DNA of 64,000 nt from Methanohalophilus halophilus (lineage in GTDB: Archaea; Halobacteriota; Methanosarcinia; Methanosarcinales; Methanosarcinaceae), in contig NZ_CP017921.1 of the NCBI RefSeq assembly GCF_001889405.1, forward strand, positions 1,750,057 to 1,814,056, read 5' to 3'. Below the pieces are notes generated by a model. The model was not told the origin of the DNA. It did not search any database and was given only the letters and a program-made list of their open reading frames with translations. Shown in pieces: positions 11,887-19,897 of this stretch (position 1 is its first letter; each line of letters begins with the position of its first letter). A program made the translations under genes and the position numbers.

Positions 11887-12711
11887 TCAAACTGTATCTC
11901 TGTTCTCATTAGATCCGATTAATTTAAGAATTGCACGGTTCCATCCCTCAGGCCCTATCCCTTCAACCCTGATTATATCATCATCCTCTATGGAAGGATC
12001 ATGCTTACCATCTGGTTTCTGGACAAGGTAAGCCACATCAACCGTCTGTAACATGGGCAGGTCGTTCTGACTATCTCCCAAACCCACACTTACAACAGAG
12101 GGATGAATTTTCCTGTATAATTCACTCAATATCGAAACTGCCATTCCTTTATCATTATCTCCCATCAAATGCCAGTATCTTCCACCCCTGGTGAAATTCA
12201 ACCCCTGGGCAAGAATGTGCTCTTTGAGCAGTTCTGTCCTTGCATCATCTTCCATTTTAAATGCTTCATCATATTCCCTGCTTTTGGCAAGTGTTGAGGA
12301 TTCAATGTCAAGACCCGTATCCTTACTTACCTCTTCAGCATCCAGGTCACCAAAACCAGTAATTGGGAGAGCGGTACGATCCCGAATAATCGAAAGTACC
12401 CTGCGGAGCTCTTCATAGCGGGTTCCAAGTTCAATTATTTCATAATCCTCATTTTCGCTTGTATACTCAAAGTCTACATTGAAATAGCCCCGGGGGATGA
12501 AGATAGCCCCACCATTTTCTGAAATAAAAGGATGACGAATATTTAGTTCCTTAACATAAATCTCTATTTCAGCGCGGGTCTTACTGGTACAGAAAATCAG
12601 GGGGATGTCCTTTTTGTCAAGCAATTTTATTGCATCAAGGGCAGCTTCATATGAATAAGTATCATGATCAATTAACGTACCATCAAGATCAGTAAAAATA
12701 ATATATTTCAT
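11887..12711 (-). CDS. Mannosyl-/glucosyl-3-phosphoglycerate phosphatase (HAD-IIB)
   Basis: The 274-residue protein is a HAD-superfamily IIB phosphatase: motif I FTDLDGTLID, motif II CTSKTRAE, motif III lysine in NDKGMA, and motif IV GLGDSQNDLPML. The length and the HDTYSYEAA cap start match the MPGP/GpgP family, which dephosphorylates mannosyl- or glucosyl-3-phosphoglycerate to the compatible solutes mannosylglycerate or glucosylglycerate. Halophilic methanogens make glucosylglycerate, so GpgP activity is the more likely one here. The matching synthase (GpgS/MpgS) is not in this window. ATG 12711 has GGGAG 9 bases upstream, and it is the first gene of the operon. Confidence 0.85.
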   Translation of the reverse strand: MKYIIFTDLDGTLIDHDTYSYEAALDAIKLLDKKDIPLIFCTSKTRAEIEIYVKELNIRHPFISENGGAIFIPRGYFNVDFEYTSENEDYEIIELGTRYEELRRVLSIIRDRTALPITGFGDLDAEEVSKDTGLDIESSTLAKSREYDEAFKMEDDARTELLKEHILAQGLNFTRGGRYWHLMGDNDKGMAVSILSELYRKIHPSVVSVGLGDSQNDLPMLQTVDVAYLVQKPDGKHDPSIEDDDIIRVEGIGPEGWNRAILKLIGSNENRDTV

Positions 12712-12837
12712 TTTTTAACACTCCCACATAGGTATCACATTTAGAGTACCAAAGCTCTGCAAACATATCTGATTGCTATTATTGTCTTTTGTCTCTGTCT
12801 CTGAAGATTTCATTTGTTAGAAGAAGTATATAAATAA

Positions 12838-15030
12838 TTGGAGAAGAAACGGTTTAAGCCTATAGCAAAATGCAAAACTAAATCCACGGCAAATAACGAC
12901 AATGCTTACCATTTACAGGGACAAGAAATAATAAGTGGACAGGTATTAATTCACATGATGCAAAAGCTAATTTCAATATTCAACCCCCATATGAGTATTG
13001 CAACAAAAAATAACATCATTGATAAAATCGGGAAAAGACAAACTCAAATTATAATGCCCATTTCAAATCATTTATTAATGGAAATAAAAGGAAAATCCAA
13101 TACAAATGGAAATAAAAAAACAGCCACAACAATTGTAGATAGTGGTTTATGTGAAATCAAATCACATGCTCTTGCAGAGAAGATGGACACTCTCCTGACA
13201 GATGAATTTGGGAATCTGCAAGATCCAGGACTGTATCTGGAAGATTTTAAGAGAGACTTAATTGGTGGTTGTGCTTTTATATCAAGAAGCAAGCGGTGGA
13301 TTACCTGTGCAACTGATTTGTTAGGAGTGAAATCTCTATGGTATTCTACAGAAGATGGCTTTGCTGTTGCATCCGAAAAGAAATATCTTGCAATGGCTGG
13401 TTATTATAATATTGAAAAAGTTGACCCGCGAAGTACCCTTAGTTATGATACAGAAGAGGGGACATTACATACATACAGTGACTATGAACTGAAACCATCT
13501 GTTGAACCTGCAACAAAACAACCTGATGAAATCATAGAACAACTATATCGGCTGCTTGGGGATTCTGTCAGCAGGTGTCTTCCTCCTTCCAGGACAGGAG
13601 TTTTGTTTTCGGGAGGTGTGGATTCCACACTTGTAAGCATGTTGTGTAAAAAATATAGCAAGCAAGATATCTGTTGCTATGTAGCAGGACTTGAAAGTGA
13701 AATACAAGCACCCGATGTACAGCATGCACGAAAAATAGCAAACGAGCTGGATTTGCCGCTGAAAGTTATTGAAGTATCTCTTGAAGAGACAGAAGAAATC
13801 CTGAAAAAACTCGTTCCCCTGATAGAAACTACAAGTGTACCCATGGTTGGGGTTGCCCTGCCAACGTATATAGCAGCCAGGGCAGCAAAAGAGGATGGGG
13901 TCAGCGTTCTTTTTACAGGTAGCGGGGCAGATGAAATGTTCGGTGGCTATAACAGACACAAAAGAGCAACTGACCTTAACAATGAATGTCTGAAGGATAC
14001 ACTAAATATCCATCTGGAAGATACTTACAGGGACGGATTGATTGCATCCGAACTGGAACTGGACTTACGTTCCCCTTTCCTGAACAGGCATGTTGCAGAA
14101 TATGCCCTGGGAATTCCTGCTGCCCTTAAGCTTAATGAAAAAGGCAATAAGATGATACTGCGCCAGGTGGCTGAAAGGACTGGAATTGCTGCAGAATTTG
14201 CATTCAGGAGTAAAAAGGCTGCCCAGTATGGGAGCAAGTTTGACAGGGGTATCGAAAAACTGGCAAAACGAGCTGGTTATAAAAATAAAACGGATTATCT
14301 GAAGAACATGGAAAAAAACTACAAGCCCAAACTTGGAGTACTGTTCAGTTCGGGAAAAGATTGTCACTTCGCAATGTACAAAATGCAAGATGCAGGTTAT
14401 CCGATCAAGTGCCTGATCACAGTAAAAAGCAAAAATCCGGACTCCTATATGTTCCATACACCTAACATCAATATGGCATCCCTGCAATCCCAAGCCATGG
14501 GAATCCCCCTTCTGGAACAGGAAACCGCAGGGGAAAAGGAAGTTGAGCTGGATGACTTGAAAAAGGCAATCGTGAAGGCAAAAAAAGAATATGGGATCGA
14601 AGGAGTGGTAACCGGTGCCCTGTATTCAACTTACCAGAAAGAGCGAATCGAAAATATCTGTTCAGAACTCGGGATGCATGTGTATTCACCTCTCTGGCAT
14701 ATGAACCAGGAAGAAGAAATGCACAAATTGCTAGAAGAAAAGTTTCATTTCCTATTCAGTAGCATCGCAGCTTATGGTTTAAGCAACAAGTGGCTGGGTA
14801 AGGAAATTACCAAAAACGAGATTGAGGAACTGGTAAAACTGAATGGTAAAATCGGGCTGAATATTGCCGGGGAAGGAGGAGAATTTGAAAGTTTCGTTCT
14901 TGACTGTCCCTTATACTCCAAAAGAATAGAAATAAAAAAGAGCACTATCATAGATAGTGATGAGTATACTGCACGCCTTAATATAGAGGATGCTATACTT
15001 GTACAAAAGGAAAGGGTACAAAGGGAGTGA
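12838..15030 (+). CDS. Asparagine-synthetase-like / diphthine-ammonia-ligase-like fusion
   Basis: Two ATP-pyrophosphatase units are fused. Residues about 125-185 resemble a degenerate glutaminase domain (CATDLLGVKSLWY) without an N-terminal catalytic cysteine. Residues about 230-470 are an asparagine-synthetase domain with PP-loop LFSGGVDSTL and LFTGSGADEMFGGY. Residues 490-730 are a Dph6/MJ0570-type domain with a second PP-loop LFSSGKDCHFAMYK, EGVVTGAL, YSPLWH and NIAGEGGEFESFVLDCPLY. Dph6 amidates diphthine on elongation factor 2 with free ammonia. The asparagine-synthetase half might supply ammonia or work on another substrate; this is inference. The TTG start at 12838 sits inside a TATA-like tract (TATATAAATAA), so ATG 12955 or another downstream codon may be the real start. 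Confidence 0.85.
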   Translation: MEKKRFKPIAKCKTKSTANNDNAYHLQGQEIISGQVLIHMMQKLISIFNPHMSIATKNNIIDKIGKRQTQIIMPISNHLLMEIKGKSNTNGNKKTATTIVDSGLCEIKSHALAEKMDTLLTDEFGNLQDPGLYLEDFKRDLIGGCAFISRSKRWITCATDLLGVKSLWYSTEDGFAVASEKKYLAMAGYYNIEKVDPRSTLSYDTEEGTLHTYSDYELKPSVEPATKQPDEIIEQLYRLLGDSVSRCLPPSRTGVLFSGGVDSTLVSMLCKKYSKQDICCYVAGLESEIQAPDVQHARKIANELDLPLKVIEVSLEETEEILKKLVPLIETTSVPMVGVALPTYIAARAAKEDGVSVLFTGSGADEMFGGYNRHKRATDLNNECLKDTLNIHLEDTYRDGLIASELELDLRSPFLNRHVAEYALGIPAALKLNEKGNKMILRQVAERTGIAAEFAFRSKKAAQYGSKFDRGIEKLAKRAGYKNKTDYLKNMEKNYKPKLGVLFSSGKDCHFAMYKMQDAGYPIKCLITVKSKNPDSYMFHTPNINMASLQSQAMGIPLLEQETAGEKEVELDDLKKAIVKAKKEYGIEGVVTGALYSTYQKERIENICSELGMHVYSPLWHMNQEEEMHKLLEEKFHFLFSSIAAYGLSNKWLGKEITKNEIEELVKLNGKIGLNIAGEGGEFESFVLDCPLYSKRIEIKKSTIIDSDEYTARLNIEDAILVQKERVQRE

Positions 15031-15034
15031 TTAT

Positions 15035-15220
15035 ATGCCTACACCATCAAATGAACCAAAACCTATTAAGAAAAAGGAAGAAGAGCCCGGGGAAACTGCT
15101 GAAGAGGCAATCGATGACTGGTGTGAACTTGTAAGCGGTGATGAAGAGGAAACAACAGAAGCTGACCGCGAGATGAAAGAATGGTGCAAGAGCACCACAT
15201 CCAAAAAGGAAGAAGAGTAA
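15035..15220 (+). CDS. Small acidic cysteine-containing protein (unknown)
   Basis: This 61-residue, highly charged protein has two similar halves, each with a tryptophan-cysteine pair (IDDWCEL and MKEWCKS) in an acidic helix-like setting, flanked by lysine/glutamate runs. I do not recognise the family. The start is ATG 15035, 7 bases after AAAGGGAG; that ribosome-binding site overlaps the stop of the fusion protein, so the two are probably co-translated. Paired WC motifs could bind a metal or form a disulfide, but this is speculation. The TAA stop is immediately followed by TAG. Confidence 0.65.
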   Translation: MPTPSNEPKPIKKKEEEPGETAEEAIDDWCELVSGDEEETTEADREMKEWCKSTTSKKEEE

Positions 15221-15254
15221 TAGTTGACATCCTCACAAACACACGGGTATAAAT

Positions 15255-16688
15255 ATGAAATTACCAGATCACCGTACCAAAATTGTATGCACGATTGGCC
15301 CGGCTTCCAGTCCCGAACCCGTACTCAGGCAATTGATACTTAAGGGGATGAATGTAGCCAGGATCAATTTTTCTCATGGTGATCTGGAAAAACACAGGGA
15401 AGTTATTCACAGGATTCGTAGTTTATCAACTGAATTGGGAGTTACTGTGGCCATCCTTGCCGACCTCCCGGGTCCCAGAATAAGGGTTGGTGACCTGGAA
15501 AATGAGCCATTAACTCTTGAAAAGGGAGATACTGTTTATCTCACCCCTCTGGATATAGAGGGTGAGATAAACATTATACCTGTAAATTATAAACGGCTTT
15601 ATGAAAGTGTGAGCCCGGGAAGCAATGTATTTCTTAATGACGGGTTTATCCAGCTTAGATGTCTGGGAAATACCGATAAAGGGGTGGAATGCAAGGTTGA
15701 AATCGGGGGTTATCTCACATCCCACAAAGGAGTAAATTTGCCAGGCTCCCGCATCTTTCTGGATGCTGTTACGGATGATGACCTGAGATTCATGAAGTTT
15801 GCCCTGGAGGAAGGAATTAACATATTCAGTCTCTCGTTTGTAGAAAGTGCATCTGATATTGAAAAGCTGCGAAATTTTGCCCAGCAGCATGGTGAGTCTA
15901 TTTATGTCGTGGCAAAAATAGAAAGGGAAGAAGCTGTAAAAAATATAAATGATATTCTTGAGCATACCGATGCCATAATGCTTGCAAGGGGGGATCTGGG
16001 AGTTGAAACCCCGATCCAGCAAGTACCGGTTTTGCAAAAAGAGATTATACATAAGGCAAATTTGCGGGGCAAACCTGTCATTACTGCAACACATATGCTT
16101 GAATCAATGACAGAAAATATTCGTCCAACACGGGCAGAGGCCACGGATGTGTCAAATGCGATACTTGACGGGACAGATGCCCTGATGCTATCCGGGGAAA
16201 CGGCAGTCGGAAAATACCCGATTGAAACCGTGTTGATGATGACTGGAATCGCTTCAAGGACAGAAAAATGGAGGAATGAAACCGGCTGGGGAACTGAATT
16301 ACTTACAAAAGGCATCGATGAACTTACCATGTCAGTTAGTGATGTTATTGCCCTGCAGGTTTACCAGGCCATCAAGCGTTTGAAAGTAGACCACACTATA
16401 ACACCCACCATTTCCGGCCAGACTCCGCGCAGGATTTCCCGGCTTAAACCCGATTGCTGGATATTCGCTCTGAGCAGAAGAGAGGAAATATGTGAAACCC
16501 TTGCCCTTTCATACGGGGTTTATCCTATATATTCCCCGAATAAAGGTGGTAGCTGGGAACAAACTGCCTCTAAGTTGCTGAAAGAAAACCAGATCGCATC
16601 GGTTGGTGATCTCATAGTTTTCACAGAAGGCCAGTCTCCCGGTAAGCCGGGAGGGACCAATATGCTGAAAATTTTGCAGATCGAATGA
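15255..16688 (+). CDS. pyk: Pyruvate kinase
   Basis: The 477-residue enzyme converts phosphoenolpyruvate and ADP to pyruvate and ATP. It shows the family signatures TKIVCTIGPAS, NVARINFSHGD, LADLPGPRIRVG, the substrate/Mg region VVAKIEREEAV with IMLARGDLGVE, and THMLESM with RAEATDVSNAILDGTDALMLSGETA. The C-terminal domain is present, with the PK_C core TPTISGQTPRRISRLKPDCW. The gene follows the small acidic gene by 34 bases and converges on the HdrD-like gene with only two bases between stops. Confidence 0.96.
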   Translation: MKLPDHRTKIVCTIGPASSPEPVLRQLILKGMNVARINFSHGDLEKHREVIHRIRSLSTELGVTVAILADLPGPRIRVGDLENEPLTLEKGDTVYLTPLDIEGEINIIPVNYKRLYESVSPGSNVFLNDGFIQLRCLGNTDKGVECKVEIGGYLTSHKGVNLPGSRIFLDAVTDDDLRFMKFALEEGINIFSLSFVESASDIEKLRNFAQQHGESIYVVAKIEREEAVKNINDILEHTDAIMLARGDLGVETPIQQVPVLQKEIIHKANLRGKPVITATHMLESMTENIRPTRAEATDVSNAILDGTDALMLSGETAVGKYPIETVLMMTGIASRTEKWRNETGWGTELLTKGIDELTMSVSDVIALQVYQAIKRLKVDHTITPTISGQTPRRISRLKPDCWIFALSRREEICETLALSYGVYPIYSPNKGGSWEQTASKLLKENQIASVGDLIVFTEGQSPGKPGGTNMLKILQIE

Positions 16689-16690
16689 TT

Positions 16691-17767
16691 TTAAAGTATT
16701 TGTTCTGCAAGTAACGTAGAGATGTCTTTTATCACTGGTTTTGGTTCTCCTGAAACACCGTCCAGATGATACTGGCAAAAGGGACAGTAACTTACCAGTG
16801 TGTTGCCTTCCTGTAGGTTTTCAAGGGTTAGATTTGCTATTTTGCCGGATATTTCCGGGAAATTGGGTTTGACACCTGCAGGTGCACCACAACAAACCGT
16901 ACCTTCAAAAAGTTCTTCTATGGAATATCCCATAGCTGAAATCAACTGTCTGGGAACATCCTTTTCTTTTCTCATGGGACATGCATCCCTCAGAGAAACC
17001 GCACCCGTGGTCTTACGTGGCTGCAGTTTGCTTTCCCTGACAAGCTCACTGAATAGGTCAAGAGAAAATACAACTTCGAATCCTGGTTTTCTGCCTAATT
17101 TTGCATACTCTTTCCCGATAACCTCGTAACATCCCGGACAGGAGACCACCAGTTTTTTTATTCCCTGTGATTCGATGTAATCCACATATTTACGTGCATG
17201 TTCTGCAGCTTCATCCAGATGGCCGTTGTCAATCAGGAAAAGACCACAGCATTTTTCCTCTTCAAGTAACATGGGCCTGATATCTGCAGCATTCAGCAAT
17301 TGTATCGTTGAACGTGCAATCTCCGGCTGAGCAAAGGATACCCAACAGCCTCCCATATAAGCAATTTCTGATTTTTCAGCGATTTCCAGATCCTTGGTTA
17401 CCCAGTCAAAACGATGAGCATCGTCCATGTGTCCCGGTACATTATTTACAAGAATGTTCTGACAGATTTTGGATGTTTTCTCCGGTTCCCTGCCCTGTTC
17501 TGCGAGCAGTTGCCTTTCCCTCTGTATAATATCCGTTATTGGAATGTCCACGGGACAGACATCATCGCAGGCACCACAGCGTGTGGAAAGGTAAACATTG
17601 TTTATTTCATCCTCTGTAAGCTCATCTCCTCTTTCGATACGTCGCAACAGAGATATTTTGGCCTGTGGGGTGAAAGATTGGTTACCCATTACTTTTGTAA
17701 CAGGGCATATATCCCAGCATTTACCACACTCAATACATGAATCCGCAAGTTTTTCAAAATTTTTCAT
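16691..17767 (-). CDS. HdrD-like (Fe-S) oxidoreductase subunit with two CCG domains
   Basis: The 358-residue protein starts with two ferredoxin-type [4Fe-4S] motifs (CIECGKCWDICP and CGACDDVCPVDIP). It then has two complete CCG domains, C-x(33)-CC-x(n)-CxxC, with CCGLFLIDNG/SCPGC and CCGAPAGVKPN/YCPFC, as in HdrD/HdrB, where such cysteines hold the noncubane cluster that reduces the CoM-S-S-CoB disulfide. It is a soluble paralogue with no HdrE cytochrome beside it. It may reduce a disulfide or serve as the electron-transfer partner of a flavoprotein such as a GlcD- or lactate-type dehydrogenase. GAGG precedes ATG 17767. Confidence 0.85.
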   Translation of the reverse strand: MKNFEKLADSCIECGKCWDICPVTKVMGNQSFTPQAKISLLRRIERGDELTEDEINNVYLSTRCGACDDVCPVDIPITDIIQRERQLLAEQGREPEKTSKICQNILVNNVPGHMDDAHRFDWVTKDLEIAEKSEIAYMGGCWVSFAQPEIARSTIQLLNAADIRPMLLEEEKCCGLFLIDNGHLDEAAEHARKYVDYIESQGIKKLVVSCPGCYEVIGKEYAKLGRKPGFEVVFSLDLFSELVRESKLQPRKTTGAVSLRDACPMRKEKDVPRQLISAMGYSIEELFEGTVCCGAPAGVKPNFPEISGKIANLTLENLQEGNTLVSYCPFCQYHLDGVSGEPKPVIKDISTLLAEQIL

Positions 17768-17927
17768 AATTTGCCTCTGAGTACCAACTGTATTTTACTG
17801 TGATTCAATATCGATAAATACGTACTGATTTAATAATGTTGAAATCGTACAAAACAGGTTTTCTGCAGAACCAATAAAAAGACTTATCAACATTGATTTT
17901 TAAATTAATATTACGGGAGGGGTATAT

Positions 17928-18332
17928 ATGAAGAAAGTATTTATGATTTTAATAGTGCTAGTGACTGTATTTCTGGCTATAGGATGTGCCGATTATCAGC
18001 AATCTGATAACGGAGCAGAAGAAAATGGTGAAGCTATAGAAACAACCAGTGTGATTATGGAAGATATCCAGTTCAAACCAGCTACCATACAGATATCAGT
18101 AGGAGATACTGTTACATGGACCAATGAAGATTCAGCCACGCATACAGTAACAGGTCAGAATTTTGATTCTGGTAACCTAGGCCAAGGAGAAACTTTCACT
18201 TATACATTTGATGAAGCCGGAACCTATGAGTATGAATGTACAATACATCCATCAATGACAGGTACGGTTATTGTAGGTGATGTGGCTACAGGTTCGGGTA
18301 CTGATGAAGGTGAAAATACCGGTGGATATTAA
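17928..18332 (+). CDS. Cupredoxin (plastocyanin/amicyanin-like) lipoprotein
   Basis: The 134-residue precursor has a lipobox (FLAIGC) and is probably membrane-anchored outside the cell. The mature domain is a single type 1 copper fold: FKPATIQISVGDTVTWTNED, then the first histidine ligand in SATHTV, and the C-terminal ligand loop ECTIHPSMTG giving Cys, His and Met. All four ligands are present, so blue-copper electron transfer is plausible, which is unusual for a strict anaerobe. GGGAGGGG lies just before the ATG. The gene is monocistronic. Confidence 0.88.
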   Translation: MKKVFMILIVLVTVFLAIGCADYQQSDNGAEENGEAIETTSVIMEDIQFKPATIQISVGDTVTWTNEDSATHTVTGQNFDSGNLGQGETFTYTFDEAGTYEYECTIHPSMTGTVIVGDVATGSGTDEGENTGGY

Positions 18333-18367
18333 ATTGAGTAAAAGTTATTCCGGTTTTGAAAAAATCT

Positions 18368-18559
18368 TCATTTAAGCAAGGATTGTGACCTTGATATGCT
18401 TATCAAGGTCACGTACCAATAATTTGAATATGATCTCTCATGACCTATTTTTGTAATTCTTGCTCCTATCTCTTCTCCATATCTTTCTTTCAAAACAGGA
18501 AACACTGTTTCTACCAGGTTTCTGTTATGGTCAATATCTTCATCAAATACAGACGCCAT
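18368..18559 (-). pseudogene. Fragment of a DDE transposase (IS5/IS1182-like C-terminus)
   Basis: The 63-codon frame contains DEDIDHNRNLVETVFPVLK followed by ERYGEEIGAR, which matches the E-containing end of DDE transposases of the IS5 group (HxRNxVETVFSxxKR). The rest of the enzyme is missing: sequence upstream of ATG 18559 does not resemble a transposase, and the reading drifts after about residue 40. It is therefore a relic with no expected function. A 12-base perfect inverted repeat lies inside its 3' part. Confidence 0.6.
18385..18412. repeat. 12-base perfect inverted repeat
   Basis: GTGACCTTGATA and TATCAAGGTCAC flank a four-base loop (TGCT). It sits 52 bases after the cupredoxin stop and inside the transposase remnant. 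No T-run follows, so it is not a classical terminator; an IS end or a protein-binding palindrome are both possible. Confidence 0.5.
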
Positions 18560-18614
18560 CTTCTGGAAATATATCCCTTGTGTTATTTGCCCAGAAATTC
18601 CGATAGTAAGTTTT

Positions 18615-19223
18615 TCAATAATTATTCCTTAACAAAACCCACAAATTTCTGAGAACTATTCTCTTTGAAATGAAACGAATAATTCCCGGGAAAAATCTGT
18701 AAAGCCGAAAACGCAAAGTTGCCCGTACATCCATTTCAAACATCTTTTCATCAAACAGGGGTATAAGTCTATAATTGCAATGCAAACATCTGTTTTTGAT
18801 AACAGAAAGTGCTGCATGCAAAAAGCCACAAGTGATACCCGTAGTTGCAGGATCATCCAAACCCCATTTAAGATTAAAGTGAAAATTACGAAAGTGGATT
18901 ACCTTTAATGTATCATTCATCAGCCTTAAAAGAGGTATTCTAATATCATGAAGTATCGAAATGGCAGATGAAATTTTTTTTGCTGCTTTGTTATTAGGTA
19001 TTTCAGCTTTACCCGCAGCATTAGAGGATTTTGTAACCTCCTTTTTTTGGTTATTTTTGATATTGATAACTCTGGATAGCCTTAGCAAACTTATTTTTAT
19101 ATCGCCGGTATATCCGTTTTTATCAATCTTAAAACTGAATGTCAAGTCAAACGCTGCAATAAATATTACAAGTACTACTAACAGCAGTACTAATAAAACA
19201 AAAAAAAGAATTGTAGGCCACAT
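18615..19223 (-). CDS. DUF2953 membrane protein (YtfI-like)
   Basis: The 202-residue protein has one strong N-terminal transmembrane helix (residues 3-28), a DLTFSFKIDKNGYTGDIKISLL segment typical of DUF2953, and a C-terminal half with LRLMNDTLKVIHFRNFHFNL and GLDDPATTGITCGFLHAA, which are family hallmarks. Function is unknown. It follows the GerW-like gene by 35 bases on the same strand. The same pair (ytfJ-ytfI) is found in spore-forming Bacillus, which supports a shared, non-sporulation role in this archaeon. Confidence 0.8.
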   Translation of the reverse strand: MWPTILFFVLLVLLLVVLVIFIAAFDLTFSFKIDKNGYTGDIKISLLRLSRVINIKNNQKKEVTKSSNAAGKAEIPNNKAAKKISSAISILHDIRIPLLRLMNDTLKVIHFRNFHFNLKWGLDDPATTGITCGFLHAALSVIKNRCLHCNYRLIPLFDEKMFEMDVRATLRFRLYRFFPGIIRFISKRIVLRNLWVLLRNNY

Positions 19224-19258
19224 AGACCTGTAAACTCTTAATTATCGACAGGAAAATA

Positions 19259-19669
19259 TCAGTTATTTTCCTCTTCTGTCGGACTTTGTTCTTGTGTTTC
19301 ACCGGGTTTATTGGAATCTTTCATCTTACCTTTCATTCCTTTGACTTTCCCGATTATTTCCGGAACTGCTTCAATAAACTTATCGATATCGCCTTTGCCG
19401 GATACACGCAACAACTTTACGTCTTCTTCAGATATAACAAGAAATGCAACAGGCTCTATTTTTGCACCTGCACCGCCGCCGCCACCAAAGCCCGATTCGG
19501 TTGCACTTTTCTTACCTTCACCACCGCCGCTACCAAAGCCAAAAGATACTTTGCTGATGGGTATGATAGTCTTTCCACCTGCTTCCATCGCTTCCCCCAC
19601 AACAGTTTTTGTGCTTACAAGGCGCTCAAGTTCCTCTGAGACCTCTTTCATTACATCTTCTACTCCCAT
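19259..19669 (-). CDS. GerW/YtfJ-family protein
   Basis: The 136-residue protein matches the GerW (YtfJ) family: an N-terminal helix with VSTKTVVGEAMEAGGKTIIP, a glycine-rich centre (GFGSGGGEGKK and GFGGGGGAGAK), then IEPVAFLVISEEDVKLLRV. The tail is low-complexity and charged. In Bacillus the homologue supports germination, but non-spore-formers carry it too, so function here is unknown. GGGAGTGTC precedes ATG 19669. It is the first gene of a two-gene unit with the DUF2953 gene. Confidence 0.88.
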   Translation of the reverse strand: MGVEDVMKEVSEELERLVSTKTVVGEAMEAGGKTIIPISKVSFGFGSGGGEGKKSATESGFGGGGGAGAKIEPVAFLVISEEDVKLLRVSGKGDIDKFIEAVPEIIGKVKGMKGKMKDSNKPGETQEQSPTEEENN

Positions 19670-19897
19670 ATGACACTCCCTGATATTCGATAGATTTATG
19701 GATATAATAAGATAGGCACTTTTCCTTAAAAAGATAATCCAACATTTTCTGGAGACAAAAAGATTATAGTTACACGCACGCCAAACAGAAGTCTGTGGAT
19801 GATATAACGCTTAAATATATAAGCACATACTTACACATCACATAATGTTTCTAAAAGAAACAGAAAATAATTCATAAAGCCAAATGGATGTGGAACA

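Noticed and set aside
15510-16094. A 194-codon minus-strand frame inside pyruvate kinase
   Set aside because: It is antisense to a fully conserved enzyme and has no ribosome-binding site.
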